Shown piece after piece: positions 21,764-32,878 of a stretch of 64,000 nt of DNA. The notes beneath the pieces were generated by a model, which was not told the origin of the DNA, did no database searches, and saw nothing but the letters and a program-made list of their open reading frames with translations. How positions within the stretch are numbered: position 1 is the first letter of the stretch; every line of letters begins with the position of its first letter. The DNA comes from Crotalaria pallida (taxonomy: Eukaryota > Streptophyta > Magnoliopsida > Fabales > Fabaceae). The translations under genes were made by a program, and so were the position numbers. The stretch is taken from positions 6,386,001-6,450,000 of the forward strand of contig CM075653.1 of the NCBI GenBank assembly GCA_037953625.1, written 5' to 3'.

Positions 21764-22884
21764 GATGCTGCATGATATCACACGGACGAAAACAACCTCT
21801 CCTTCAATTCTTTTTTTTTCTTTTTTTTTATTTAACTAAAAATATAAAAATATTAAGTTTTTTAGTTTTTTAATTTTTTTTTAAAAAAGATCTTCGCTCG
21901 CGGAGCACCAGATGCTTAACCTCCTATTCAATTCATCCATGACTCACGTAAAAAAAAAACCAATTCAATCCAACCATTAAACATATTTTTTGGACGGATA
22001 TTCAACCCATCCGTTTAAAAAAAATATTATATTTAAAAATTCTCACTCGTTTTTCTCTCTTTAGATTTTCGCTATCTCCATGTTTTTTCACTCTCTAGAA
22101 TTGTTATGCAAAAATTAGTTTTAGGCATGATCAGCTATACGTCTAACATTTCTCAAGAAAACCAAATTTCACATATCACAACAATAAGCATGCACACATT
22201 AATAAGCTAGGGAAAATGTGGATCCCATATCATGTTCTTTTCATTAATTGATGGATTGGATGGATTTTACTATGGATGGAGTGGATAAATAATGAGTCCC
22301 ATCCTTCCAAAAAATTTATACCAAAAACAAAGGCTATGATGAACAAATATTATCTTTTGCTCATAAAACATGGTAGAAGTCGAACATACCAAACAAAGTA
22401 TTAATTTTGTCATAAAGTGAGAAATGGGCAAGGCTATCCCATGACTGAATAATCAATGTAATTGAATACCACAGACACCATCAACCATAACAAATCTAAA
22501 CTATCACTATTCTTACTTTATGAATACAAGGAAAATACATTTCTCTTCTACAAAATTTGAGAGCCAAGCACGGAATTCAGTTCACACTTCACAACAGAGA
22601 GAGGGAGAGAGCATCTATTGTCACTCTTCTCTGTCTACCATTACTTCTACTAATATTTTACTAAGTATTGAGTGATTGATCAAAACAAAATCAAAGATCA
22701 CTTAATACAAAGTTAATGAAGCAAGAGGGATGATAGACACAATGGAATGGTAATACTCTACCCCAGAAAGAAAACAAAAACAAGAGGAGGGAGGGTGGAT
22801 TAAAAAGATAAAAAGGAAAGTAAAGGGATATAGTATTCCAATGATGATTAGATGCATGATTTCCTCATCTTCATGAAAGCTCTC
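21764..22884. other. Intergenic DNA 3' of the CPP1-like gene
   Basis: AT-rich sequence with no supported gene. It includes the probable 3' untranslated region of the CPP1-like gene next to 22884. Confidence 0.5.
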
Positions 22885-25800
22885 CTATCTATAATAAGAT
22901 GCCAAAATATAAAGCATGACCGCGGATGCAGTGGTGATTATCAACTCCTGCAGATACAATAAAGATCTCAACTTACCAGCACCATTACATTGATCAATGA
23001 GATAATAGATAGTAGTATAGATAGTAATTGCAAAGATCAAATTGTGTTAGCCAAACTAAGTAATTAGCTGAGAAACTATAGGGAATTAGAGACTATAATT
23101 ATATTTAAACCTAGAATTCAAGGCACGAAGGACTACTCAATTATTTATACCTGACTGTTGTATAGAATAGCGGGAATGTATCCTCCAGTAAATTCAATTA
23201 CATTCAAAACTAGAGTGAATGCCTGCAAGAAACACACGAGAAAGTATTAATCTTTATTCGGAAAACTAACTGATTCTGGGCATATATTAATAATGATAAG
23301 AAGAAAAAAGAAAACTTAAGGTCTATTTGACTAAGATGAATACTGAGCCACAAATGAAATAATTGAAAAGCCTAGAAACAGATTTTCTTTTTTCATAAAA
23401 AATTAAAACGACACCATAAATTAGTTTCCACATTGTTGGTATAAATCTCCAATCTCTTTCAAAAGTGATAACTTGCCCACCTTGGTCTTAGTGGATGTCA
23501 AACACGGTACAAAAACCAAATTTAGCAAATCAGCTACCACAAACACAAAGTTCCTTAAAAATTAATAGTAGACTTCAAATAGGAGGTTCAACCAAGACTT
23601 GAAAATAAAAGAAAAAATAAAGAAAACCTTGAAATGAAAAACAATTTGGTTCCAACTAACTAAAGTAAAGGGGGAAAAGGAGATGAGAAGGTAGCCGGTT
23701 CCTCATTATTTATCCTTCCTCCGTTTTCCTTTCCCTTTTTCATATGTTTCAGAGGGGGAAAAAATCAGAGATATCATATAATATCAGCTTCCTTTTCAGT
23801 ATTTACAGTACAGAGGCCAAAATATAGGGATATGATGTATTGATCTACAAAAACTTGGTCCTAGAGGAAGTCAAACACGGTACAAAAACCAAATTTCAGC
23901 AAATCAGCTATCACTAAGTTCTTTGAAAAAATAAAAGTGGGCGTCAAATAGGAGGTTCAAAAAAGTATAAAAATAAAAGGAAAAAAGAAAACCTTGCACT
24001 TTTTCACAATACCATGATAAAAAACAATTTGGTTCCAACTGAAGTAAAGGGGGAAAAGAAGATGAGAAGGAAACCAGTTTCTCATTCTTTATCCTTCCTC
24101 TGTCTTCTTTTCCCTTTTTCATATGTTTCAGAGGGAAAAAATTCATGTAAATATCAGCTTCCTTTTCAGTTGTTACAGAGGTCAAAAAATAGGGATATTG
24201 TGTATTGATCTATAAACTTAGTCTATCTCACAACAAAAGATTCAATGACTTGTCATACCACAGATGAAAAGGCTACACATCCAAAAACCAAGGCTAGTGA
24301 TCGAAGCAGTCGTTTTCCCATGCGAAGCCCTTCTCCTGTATCTTCTCCTTCTTCCTGTAGTCAACAGCAACTTTAACTATACAGTTCTATTGATAATCCA
24401 TCATGGTTCAAAGAGAAATGATTTTAAAATTTCACAGAATATGTGGTCATTGAATATGAAACTCACAGTATATTTCGGGGTTACAGGAGATTCAAAGGAT
24501 TTTAACTTCTCAAAAAGCCTATAAACGAAGGCGAAGGCTAAAAACTGCAAAGGTTTATATTCAGCACTGCGCATGACAAGGATCCAAGCTGTCTGCAGGC
24601 ACAGATGGTAAACGATTCCGATTAAGTACTACAATAGAAGACTGAAGAGAAGACCAATATGGTTTCTGAACATACTTAATTAGTTATTTTCCAGTGGAAA
24701 AAAAAAATCGACCCTTCATTTATACTCACAAAAACAGCGGATATTGCCAAATTGATGCGAATATCATTTGTACTTGATTTAGAAAACCTGAAATTGCATT
24801 TAAGGACAAAATAACATCAAAAGAGTGCAAGTACTTGTTAATAAAGTGATGGTGACAAGCAAAATAACAACAGTTTGAAGAAAATAAAGAGCACCACAAA
24901 ACACTAGAAAGATATGTCATTTGCTTATGCAAGCAGGGCAAGTGAAATTGATTCCAGGATAATGTTTGGAGCATGAGGGGAGAGAAACCAATATACAAAA
25001 TTTTTTTTGGCATCTCTACTTTCCCATGGCAAATACACTATCATCTTCTCTAAGCAGTAATATAAGAGAAATTGGATCACATCAAGTACAAAAAAAAAAA
25101 ATCCTAATCAATACTATTTATTTGATGGTTTGATCAGACGAATTTGATTTAGATTAGTATAACACAATCTAGCCATAAATTGGATGGAACTAATATGGAG
25201 ACGACTCTCAACCACATCAAAGCAAAGCAGCCCTATAGTGGTCCCAGCCATGAACTGCCACATCATCCAGCCAGATTACTACACAGGATACATGTGAAGT
25301 TGTCAACATAGTGAAGTTGAGTATCGAATAGTCCATTGAAGTAAGGATTACACTGTTTCTAGTTATTTGAGTAAGCTAATGGTAGAAACAACAATATACA
25401 GCAACAAAACTACCAAGTCATGAATCATGAGAGGCAAATCAAACCTTGGCCCCCAAGGTATAACTGGCTGCTTGTCGGCATACTTAATGTCCTTTGAAAC
25501 CTGCATTTATTTTAGAAGTTATATTAGATGTTAAGATGCAAACAAACAACTACAACAAATAAGGGTCAAAGTGGAAGAAGAGAAGATTAGATGAACTAAC
25601 GTATTTCATTATAGGAGATAATTGTACATTGTTCAATATCTACTAACCATGATAAACATAGAATGGCATACAAGAAGCAAAAATCATGATTTTGTAGGTA
25701 GAATGTAGCAGTGAGCCATTAATGATTCTAAGACAAGAATTAATGTAGCCCAAAGCAAAAAGTTAAAATATCAAGATTTCAACATGATGATGCACTAATT

Positions 25801-28459
25801 CCTCCTAAATTCTTCGTTGCCAGGAAAAAATAGTCAAAACCCGAGAGATATTCAATATAGCTCCATCATCAAAGGAAGTCCAGCGGATATTCATCCAGAA
25901 CTATATTAATGAACTAGCTTCAGCCTAAAACACAAGATAAACAAGAAGTATATGTGTTACAAGTTATGTGTGCAATTTTGAGTGTCTTGGAAAATTAAGA
26001 TTCCCCAACTTTACCTTAAATGATCCAACAGTCACGCCCTTTTTCCGATTACTCAATTGAGTCATCATCAGTTTGTCATACGCCTTTTCCAGCTGGATTA
26101 TACATTTACAATGTAGGAGACCCATATGTTAGTGCATTAAACTATGACGAAAAACATATATCAATAGATTATTAACAACCTCACAAATGGAAGAGTAATT
26201 AAAAGTATCACGTGGCAGAGAAGGCCCTTTCCTAGTTCCTGCCCTTAAAGGATCTAGATTTTTATTTTGATCTAGATGGTACATTTGCATGAGCTTTAAC
26301 TTGGATGGCAGGGGTTCTAAGCAGAGATCTTAAATATACATATTGCACACCATGTGTGTTTACTTTCCAAATATGAACGCAAGTAATCAACTTCGGAAAC
26401 TGCCTCTCGGCTTTGGGGATAAGGGTACGTCCCCAAACCCCACCACGAGAGTGCCCTGTGACTTGTCCTCCCATTTTTTTATACATTTGCAAACCCGATT
26501 CATATTATTTTTAAGGAAAAAATTCATAGTTTCACATCGTATCTAATATTCTTATCGCCATGCAACCTAATGTATCTATAATAACTGTAGAAAAAAAAAT
26601 CAACAACTGTTCTCGGAAAAGGAAAAAAAAGAAGGGGGGGGGGGGGGTAACAAGGTAACTTACTCTGGAAGCAGTTGCTTCATCGCCGCTCATCTCTGCC
26701 TCCTTCCTTTTTTTCGCATACTTTGCCTTGATCGCATCAAATTTCTCGATAGGGCTTACACCCAAAACCTATAAGATGACATAGTAACATTAACAACCAA
26801 GTTACATAAGAAATAGGCAATTGAACTCAGGTTACTTCAAATTTAAGCTAATACATAGTGATATTAAGGGTTAGTTTGGAAGAGCCTATAGAGAGCTGCT
26901 TGGGCTTATGCGATCAACTTCTAAAAATAAGATTATGTAAATAGCTCATGACCTTCCTATAATTGCTTTTTAGCTTATTTCAATATTCTTGTCAGAGAAG
27001 CTTATGAAAATAAGTTTTTTTAGCTTATTGCATAAGTAACACACCCTTGGGGGTTTAAGCTTCTTTCTTTTTTACAATAAAAAGACTTTTAACAATAGTA
27101 ACTGATTAAGCCATTTACCCAAACACACCATTCCTATCTAGCTACAACAACATCAACAACAACAACAACCAAGCCTTAGTCCCGCCGATTGGGTGGCTAA
27201 ATGGATCAAACGACTACGATGCCGAAGTATTCTATCAGAAATCATGTCCATCGACAAAGTGTTGATCTCCACTTATGGTTTTTCTTGGCCTCTCTCTGCC
27301 TCTAGCAATCGAACTAACCTCCATTTGATCTACTCCCTTTGCCGAGGCTTCTATTGGTCTCCTTCGCACATGCTCAAATCACCTAAGGTAAGATTCTACC
27401 ATCTTTTCTACAATAGTAGCTACCCTAACTTTCCTTCTAATGCATTCATTCCTAAATCATCCTATCTTGTTCAATATATCCACTCGTCTGATGCATCATT
27501 CTTATATCTTCTACACTAAGTTTATTCTCCTATTGCCATTTTACCACCCAAAATTCTTCTTGAAAAGCTGATGTTTGGCATAAAAATAATAATAATAAAG
27601 CTTTAAAACCCCATAGAGCTGCGGGTTTTTAAGCATGAGCATCCGAGCTCAAACACCGGCAGCTGCACTCCCATCTCCTTAAATAAAACACTGACTATAA
27701 ATAAAGTGTTCTAAAAGCACCTTCCCCCCCCCCCCCCCCCCTCTCTCTCTCTTTTTTTTTTTTTTTTTTTTTACAAAAATGACTTTTAAGAGGTAAACCC
27801 TTTATTAAATGTTAGGCTAAACAGTTATCAAATTGGTTCCTCGCGTTTTTTTGTATCATATTGCTTCCTTGTGTTTCTTCTTATCGCTATCAAATTGGTT
27901 CCAGAATCACTAGTCATCAATATGTGGCAATATCATATTGGTTTACATTTGCAATGTTGGATAGAGAAATGATATGTGTTCGCATCATATTGATCCATGT
28001 AGGATGAGCGGTGACTCAGACACCAAATTGAGAGTGATACCAAAAAAACATGAATAAATTTGATAGCGAAAAATAAGGTAAGGGAGCAAATGAATAGTTT
28101 AGGCTCATAAAATGTTACTAGTACCTCATAAGGATTGAGGTCACCATCAGGATTAGAGCTTCCAGCAGCAGATGATGATGCTGAAGCAGCAGCACATATC
28201 ATCAGCTTTCTATCACTCCTCCATGCTGCTGCTGCTGCTGCTGCTATTGTTCTTGTCTTGGGCAACCTGAATATCCAAACCCCATATAATAAATTAATAA
28301 TAATGCAGCAATTGACATGGTAATTATAAAAGGGGAATGGTGAGAGAGAGAGAACCTGAGAGAGGGAGAGGAGAGAAGTTTGAGACGGGAATTGAGAGTG
28401 TGGGAGAAAGAGAGTTGAGGGGAGGAATTGAGAATGGTATTTGAGATTGGGAGAGACAT
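22885..28459 (-). CDS. CPP1-like: CPP1-like (DUF3353) plastid J-like membrane protein
   Basis: Ten coding exons: 28356-28459, 28125-28266, 26664-26768, 26015-26092, 25445-25500, 24730-24787, 24467-24592, 24259-24354, 23151-23222, 22885-22947; all GT-AG and in phase, giving 299 aa. The N-terminus is Ser-rich with few acidic residues (MSLPISNTILNSSPQLSFSH), like a plastid transit peptide. Residues about 79-135 form the J-like domain (NPYEVLGVSPIEKFDAIKAK ... LEKAYDKLMM); no HPD tripeptide is present. Conserved VSKDIKYADKQPVIPWGPRF and about four membrane segments follow, ending LYILASYYR*. CPP1/CDF1 proteins are chloroplast chaperone-like proteins that stabilise protochlorophyllide oxidoreductase. 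The family also has a second paralog, which I cannot distinguish here. Intron 23223-24258 contains a 373-bp tandem duplication. Confidence 0.9.
23481..24217. repeat. About 373-bp tandem duplication in a CPP1-like intron
   Basis: Unit 1 begins at 23481 and unit 2 at 23854 (CTTGGTC...GTCAAACACGGTACAAAAAC). Both run through CAAATAGGAGGTTCAA, AAACAATTTGGTTCCAACT, TTCATATGTTTCAGAGGG and ATATCAGCTTCCTTTTCAGT. Many substitutions and small indels show it is not recent. Confidence 0.85.
26330..26480 (-). mobile_element. Possible SINE fragment
   Basis: The minus strand shows GGTGGGGTTTGGGGACG, then CCCTTATCCCC and GAGAGGCAGTTTCCGAAG, a pattern resembling the body of Au/TS-type plant SINEs. No clear internal promoter or duplication is visible. 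Confidence 0.35.
26872..27090. repeat. AGCTTAT-rich repeat, also present in CDC5 intron 1
   Basis: GGAAGAGCCTATAGAGAGCT ... CTCATGACCTTCCTATAA ... TTTTTAGCTTATTTCAATA ... AGAAGCTTATGAAAATAAG matches 14640-14760 (GAAAGAACTTATAGAGAGCT ... GCATGACCTTCCTATAAGC ... ATTTCAATAAGCTTATCATAG). A dispersed non-coding family inside introns of two genes. Confidence 0.65.
27146..27560 (-). mobile_element. 5'-truncated RTE-type LINE fragment
   Basis: CAACATCAACAACAACAACA followed by ACCAAGCCTTAGTCCCGCC and GGTGGCTAAATGGATCAAA is the complement of the typical plant RTE-clade LINE 3' end with its TTG-repeat tail. The element is antisense, about 400 bp, with no intact frame. It lies in CPP1-like intron 2 (26769-28124). 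Confidence 0.7.
27725..27772. repeat. C/CT/T homopolymer run
   Basis: A poly-C run of about 18, then (CT)n, then poly-T of about 22, in CPP1-like intron 2. Confidence 0.9.
27825..28105. repeat. Foldback repeat of the ATTGGTTCC family
   Basis: Left part CTAAACAGTTATCAAATTGG followed by TTCCTCGCG; right part GGGAGCAAATGAATAGTTTA reads as TAAACTATTCATTTGCTCCC on the other strand. Inner segments (ATCGCTATCAAATTGG and its counterpart near 28045) also pair. Same general design as the foldback at 16905-17330. Confidence 0.6.
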
Positions 28460-29450
28460 TGGGCGCGCCGGTGGTCGGTGGTGCTACTTAGCTATGTCAG
28501 ATACACTTCCAGTTCTTGAGTTTTATAGGGTTTTTACATTTCTCTTCATTTTTTACACTTGCCACGGATTCACTATTTTTTGTCCGTATTTCTTGCGGAA
28601 CCACCGGTATCCCAAAAGCACCGTTAATACCAGGGAGCCCTTCAGATTAATTCGGAGCGAGCTGTGTGGCTGACTCTACCAGCGAAATGTTTTTTAGTGT
28701 CTCATTCCCAAAATTTCAGTTAGGACATTACACCAACCAACTGAACCAAGCTTCGTTGGTATCACGGATTCACTTTAACTTCACCTTCTCGATCACTACT
28801 ATAGTCTATTTTTCTTTTTTCCCTTTTTCTAATAGTATTTCTTGTTACCTGAATTTAGTTCATTAATTTTATTTATTTTGACGAGAGACATTGTAAAATG
28901 GTTTCATTTTTTTCCTAAAATTTTGAAAAAAATTCTTCGATTTTTGATATTGCAAAACGCTACTCATTTTTATTCCATGTGATTGTTAGGGACGATACCA
29001 AAAATGTAAACTAAGATAGATTTAATAATTTCAGAAATCAAATTGAATTAAATGTCTATAAGTTAAGTATTAAATTGAAAGAAAAATTGAACAACATCAT
29101 TTTCTACCGACTAACATGAGTAACATTTCAAAATTTTAGAGATTAGAGATGAATGCTTGAAATTTTTAAAACGAAAGTGAAAACACTCTACAATATCGAA
29201 GACTAAAATAATAATTTTGTCAATTTTATTTTGATCCCAACTTTTCAATTTAATGATGCAATAATTTATTTAAATGGCTAACTAATTTGGTTAATATTTT
29301 TCAAATGGTAATTTTCCATGCCCCTTATATAGCTCAATAAGTAAAATTACGAAAGATAAAATACTAAAATCTGAATTTGAACCCTATCAACGATAAAATC
29401 TTATGACTTTATTAACTAATGGATAAAGATGGGTGAATGGACCAAAATTG
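28460..29450. other. CPP1-like upstream and intergenic DNA
   Basis: Contains the presumed CPP1-like promoter; no TATA box was assigned. I see no coding sequence; frames at 28428-28866 lack family signal. Confidence 0.5.
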
Positions 29451-29713
29451 AGTAATATGTCGGATTAGTTTCTGACTTTGTTAGCACAGATCAAATTAAT
29501 TTATGATACTATCGAAACTCCAAATTAGTTAACGGTTTTTTTTTTTTGGCCAAAACGACTCTGTTAGTCCATACTAATAACCACTAACGATTATTATAGT
29601 CAGAATCTAATATGACTCATGTTTTTCTATCTCATAGACCAATTTATAATTTCGAAAAATCTCAAAAACGAAATTAATCAATGTGAATAAAATCATAAAC
29701 CAATTTTGACATA
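29451..29713. mobile_element. Foldback MITE-like element
   Basis: The left arm starts TTGAGTAATATGTCGGATTA followed by GTTTCTGACTTTGTTAG; the right arm complement starts TTGAGTAATATGTCAAAATT followed by GGTTTATGATTTTATTC. Pairing continues irregularly inwards to a TTTTTTTGGCC centre. Non-coding. Confidence 0.7.
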
Positions 29714-29905
29714 TTACTCAACTATATATACACATAAGGGAAAAGTTGCGGTAAATGTTATTAAAGAAAACTACAAGGATTAAAATCTCTCGATCACAAA
29801 AGACAAGGGAAAAATAGTGCCATTAGACTTCTTCTTTTCTCTTTTTAAGAAAATCGCTGAAATATATGGGTTTTAACATAAAATTTGAAAAAAGCACCTG
29901 TTGAA

Positions 29906-29978
29906 GTTCGCGTGGCCTAATGGATAAGGCGCTCGCCTCCGGAGCGGGAGATTGTGGGTTCGAGTCCCATCGTGAACG
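29906..29978 (+). tRNA. tRNA-Arg (anticodon CCG)
   Basis: A 73-nt cloverleaf: acceptor GTTCGCG pairs with CGTGAAC (one G-T), D arm GCCT-AATGGATA-AGGC, anticodon stem CTCGC/GCGGG with loop CTCCGGA (anticodon CCG, reading CGG Arg codons), variable AGATT, T arm GTGGG-TTCGAGT-CCCAT, discriminator G. Box A (TGGCCTAATGG) and box B (GGTTCGAGTCC) are intact, there is no intron, and a T6 terminator follows. All positions fit a functional nuclear gene. Confidence 0.96.
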
Positions 29979-29979
29979 A

Positions 29980-29985
29980 TTTTTT
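29980..29985 (+). terminator. Pol III terminator of tRNA-Arg
   Basis: TTTTTT one base after the tRNA 3' end. Confidence 0.85.
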
Positions 29986-30371
29986 ATGCCTTCTTGGTTA
30001 ATTTTTTTGTTTGTACCAACTACCAACTAGGCCCATCTGAAAATATAAAAACTAGGGTAAACGATGTTTGGAATAAGAAATATTTTTTTAGCACATTTAC
30101 ATAATAGTGAAGTTTTGGTATATTAAATTTTCATATATGGTTCGTGTTTAGTTGAAATAAAACAATTTTAGTAAAATGTAATTGAATATCTTTAATTTTT
30201 TTTAAAAAAAAATAAGAAAAGAGCTAGAGGTCGTTATGCATGTGTTATGGGGTTGCTGATTTTCACAGGAAGTTCTTTTTGACTAGGTGCATCAGTGTGG
30301 TTACAAATGGTGGTTTATGGTTCTATCAAATCCCAATCAAAAGAACTTCTTGCTTATAGTACTTTTGTAAC

Positions 30372-31025
30372 AAGAGTTTTGATTTTCGGACTCTAAATCC
30401 GAGATTTTGGCTCCCATTTCACTTTTTTATGGACAAAAGTGTCCCTCCGCATGTTAATTTTTTCGTCTCCCAAAAGACGGAATTTTTCTGTTTTCTTCCA
30501 GACGAAAAATTTCGTCTGTGCATAGACGGAAGCCATATGCCCCTGTCAAAACAGGAAATCAGCAAGCACGTTTCCGTTTTCTTCCGGACGGAATTTTTTC
30601 GTTTGTGCATAGACGAAAGCCATAAGCTCAAACAGTCCATAATCACGTGCAGCACAAGCATAACAGCAAAAGAGCAACAACATTTTGAAATTGAACAATA
30701 AGAATTAACACTCTTTTATTTTTCTATGCTTAGTTTTTACAACTTTGAAAGCAGGAGGGTTTATGAGTTATGACAACAGTAAAATTAAAAGTTACCGATT
30801 CCTGCGAATGAAGAGCTCATGAGTAATGGCAATATAACTTCTTCCGTCTTTCGAGAGATTAAATTTTTCCGTCTTTCGATAGATGAAAATTTTCTATCAC
30901 GAGATAGATGAAAATTTTTCGTCTCGTGAGAGACGAAAAAATAACACACAAAAGAGTATTTTTGTCCACAAAAAATTGAAATGGGGGCCAAAATCTCACT
31001 TTTGGGGCCAAAATTCAAAACTCTT
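30372..31025. mobile_element. Hairpin-rich foldback element 1
   Basis: Terminal inverted repeats AAGAGTTTTGATTTTCGG and (complement of right end) AAGAGTTTTGAATTTTGG, continuing through GAGATTTTGGCTCCCATTTC / GAGATTTTGGCCCCCATTTC. GTAAC flanks both ends (30367-30371, 31026-31030). The interior is full of short stem-loops built on CCGTCT/AGACGG (for example TTCGTCTCCCAAAAGACGGAA). No intact transposase frame. Confidence 0.75.
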
Positions 31026-31045
31026 GTAACAAGAGATTTAGTTTA

Positions 31046-31902
31046 CAAACCCCGGACATTAGGCCCCAAACCCCATTTTTTAATTTATCCCAATAATACC
31101 CTCAACTCTTAAACTCCCTCATTCCCACCCTTTCAAACATTTCCCAAACCCCAACCCAACTCTCTTCATCTTCCTTCTCTGTTTGATGTCGCCGAAGTCG
31201 CTGCCGCCGTCATCGCCGCCATTGCCGCCGCCGCTCCCACCCTTATCACAGCCACTCTCTCTCTCTCTTTGGTTCTCTTTCTTGTTTTTATGTTAGGGTT
31301 TTTTGTTTTAGAGATTTAAGTTTTTGTGTAAGGGGTTATGTTCTCTTTTATGGTTTTGTGTTTAAGAGAACTCATCTATTGATTTGTTGATTTGTTGCTT
31401 TAATTTGTCCATAGTTGTCATTTATTTTCCTGTCTTCTGCGCTAATCCGACGAACCAGTGTCGGAATTTTTCAGAATTCCGACACGGGGTTCTCAGAGTT
31501 TTATTACGGTTTTTTTTTTTAAATTCTGATATACCCGTGTCGGAAAAAATTCCGACATGTCAGGGTCGGAAATAACTGTACCGGGAAAAAAAAAACCCGA
31601 AAGAGAAGATGATTATCTGCGAAGATCACTTATGGAACATCCAAAACAACTTCTTATGTGCTTCCATGGCAAAAACGTGGAAGGTTTAGGGCAAGGAGTG
31701 TATAGTGTTGTAGGAGAGGAATGAAAGTGGAAGAAGGTGGAGGGTTGCATGAATGTGGGAAGAAGGTGGAGGGTTTTGGGGGTTTTTTTTTTCAGAAATA
31801 GGTTTGGGGTTTGCTTTTGTCTTTTGGAGGGAAAATAAGTAATAAGGTCATTTTAGTCATTTCCTAATTAAAATGGGGTTTGGGCCTAAACCCCGGGGCT
31901 TG
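31046..31902. mobile_element. Hairpin-rich foldback element 2
   Basis: The left end CAAACCCCGG-acat-TAGGCCC then AAACCCCATTTT pairs with the right end, whose complement is CAAGCCCCGG-ggtt-TAGGCCC then AAACCCCATTTT. The interior holds GTGTCGGAATTTTTCAGAATTCCGACAC, again a stem-loop motif, a second GTGTCGG copy, and a CCGCCG-rich stretch near 31200. It begins about 20 bp after element 1 ends. No supported coding region. Confidence 0.7.
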
Positions 31903-32878
31903 AAAATATTTGGGCTATCTTGTTAGATTTGGGTTAACTTGTTTCAAGTTTGGACCATGATTTGATCTTTTAGGTAAAATTAGTTGAATAATATGTTAGA
32001 GTCCGACAAATTTGAGCTTTATTAAATGGTTTTTTTTATATATAAATTTATTAAATGGGTTTTAAAAGCACGAAAATATATTCGAGTTGCATTTTAAGAG
32101 TTTAAACCCAATTATTTATCGAATTTATTTGAGCCAGCTTAATCGGGCCAAGTTTTTTTGGGACTCTATCTTATACTATGAATGTTGTACTATATAGCAA
32201 TACTTTAATCATTAACTAGCTTTGACTTTCATACATTAATATTAAATTTTGTGCTAATTATATACTAACTGATCATTGCTTTTTCTTATCTTAACAAGTG
32301 TATTCCCTTGTATATTAGCAATGAATTAATTTTTATCGGTATGCGTAACTTTTCCTCCCAATAACATTATCCTGAGAATCGAATATTTAACTTTTTTTTT
32401 CTTGATACTATATGTAAAAATCTAACAAATTAAAGTAGTACATTGCTATATCAATTCATTGTTGATCCCTAAACCATTGTTTTTTGATAAATTAATAATG
32501 GATTGTTTCTGATGTACTGTATATCTTATGAGACATGTTAAAAGAATCCATGTTAAATAAGTTTGTATTGCAAATTGAAATATTTATAAAATTAATGCAC
32601 ATTAATTACATTATTTCCTATGCAAATTTATCAAATATGGGTTTTTTAATATGTACCCTAAATCACACATTATAAAAAATCCATTATCTTAATATGTCTT
32701 AAAGGCCCAAATATCTTAAGCCTTTTTTTTTTTTTTCTCAAATTGACATTTTTTCCTATGCCAATCTGCACCTCCCAAGTGGATTTAATTTTTATACACA
32801 AACATAAAGCTGAAACCAAAGTTTGCGGTCTAAAAAAAATTGAGGAGTGAACATATAAGTATGTCATTTCACTCTATC
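31903..32878. other. AT-rich intergenic DNA 3' of the MYB gene
   Basis: No supported gene. Likely contains the MYB 3' untranslated region next to 32878. Confidence 0.5.

Noticed and set aside
27193..27519. 108-codon plus-strand frame
   Set aside because: Lies antisense in an RTE LINE fragment within a CPP1-like intron; no domain.
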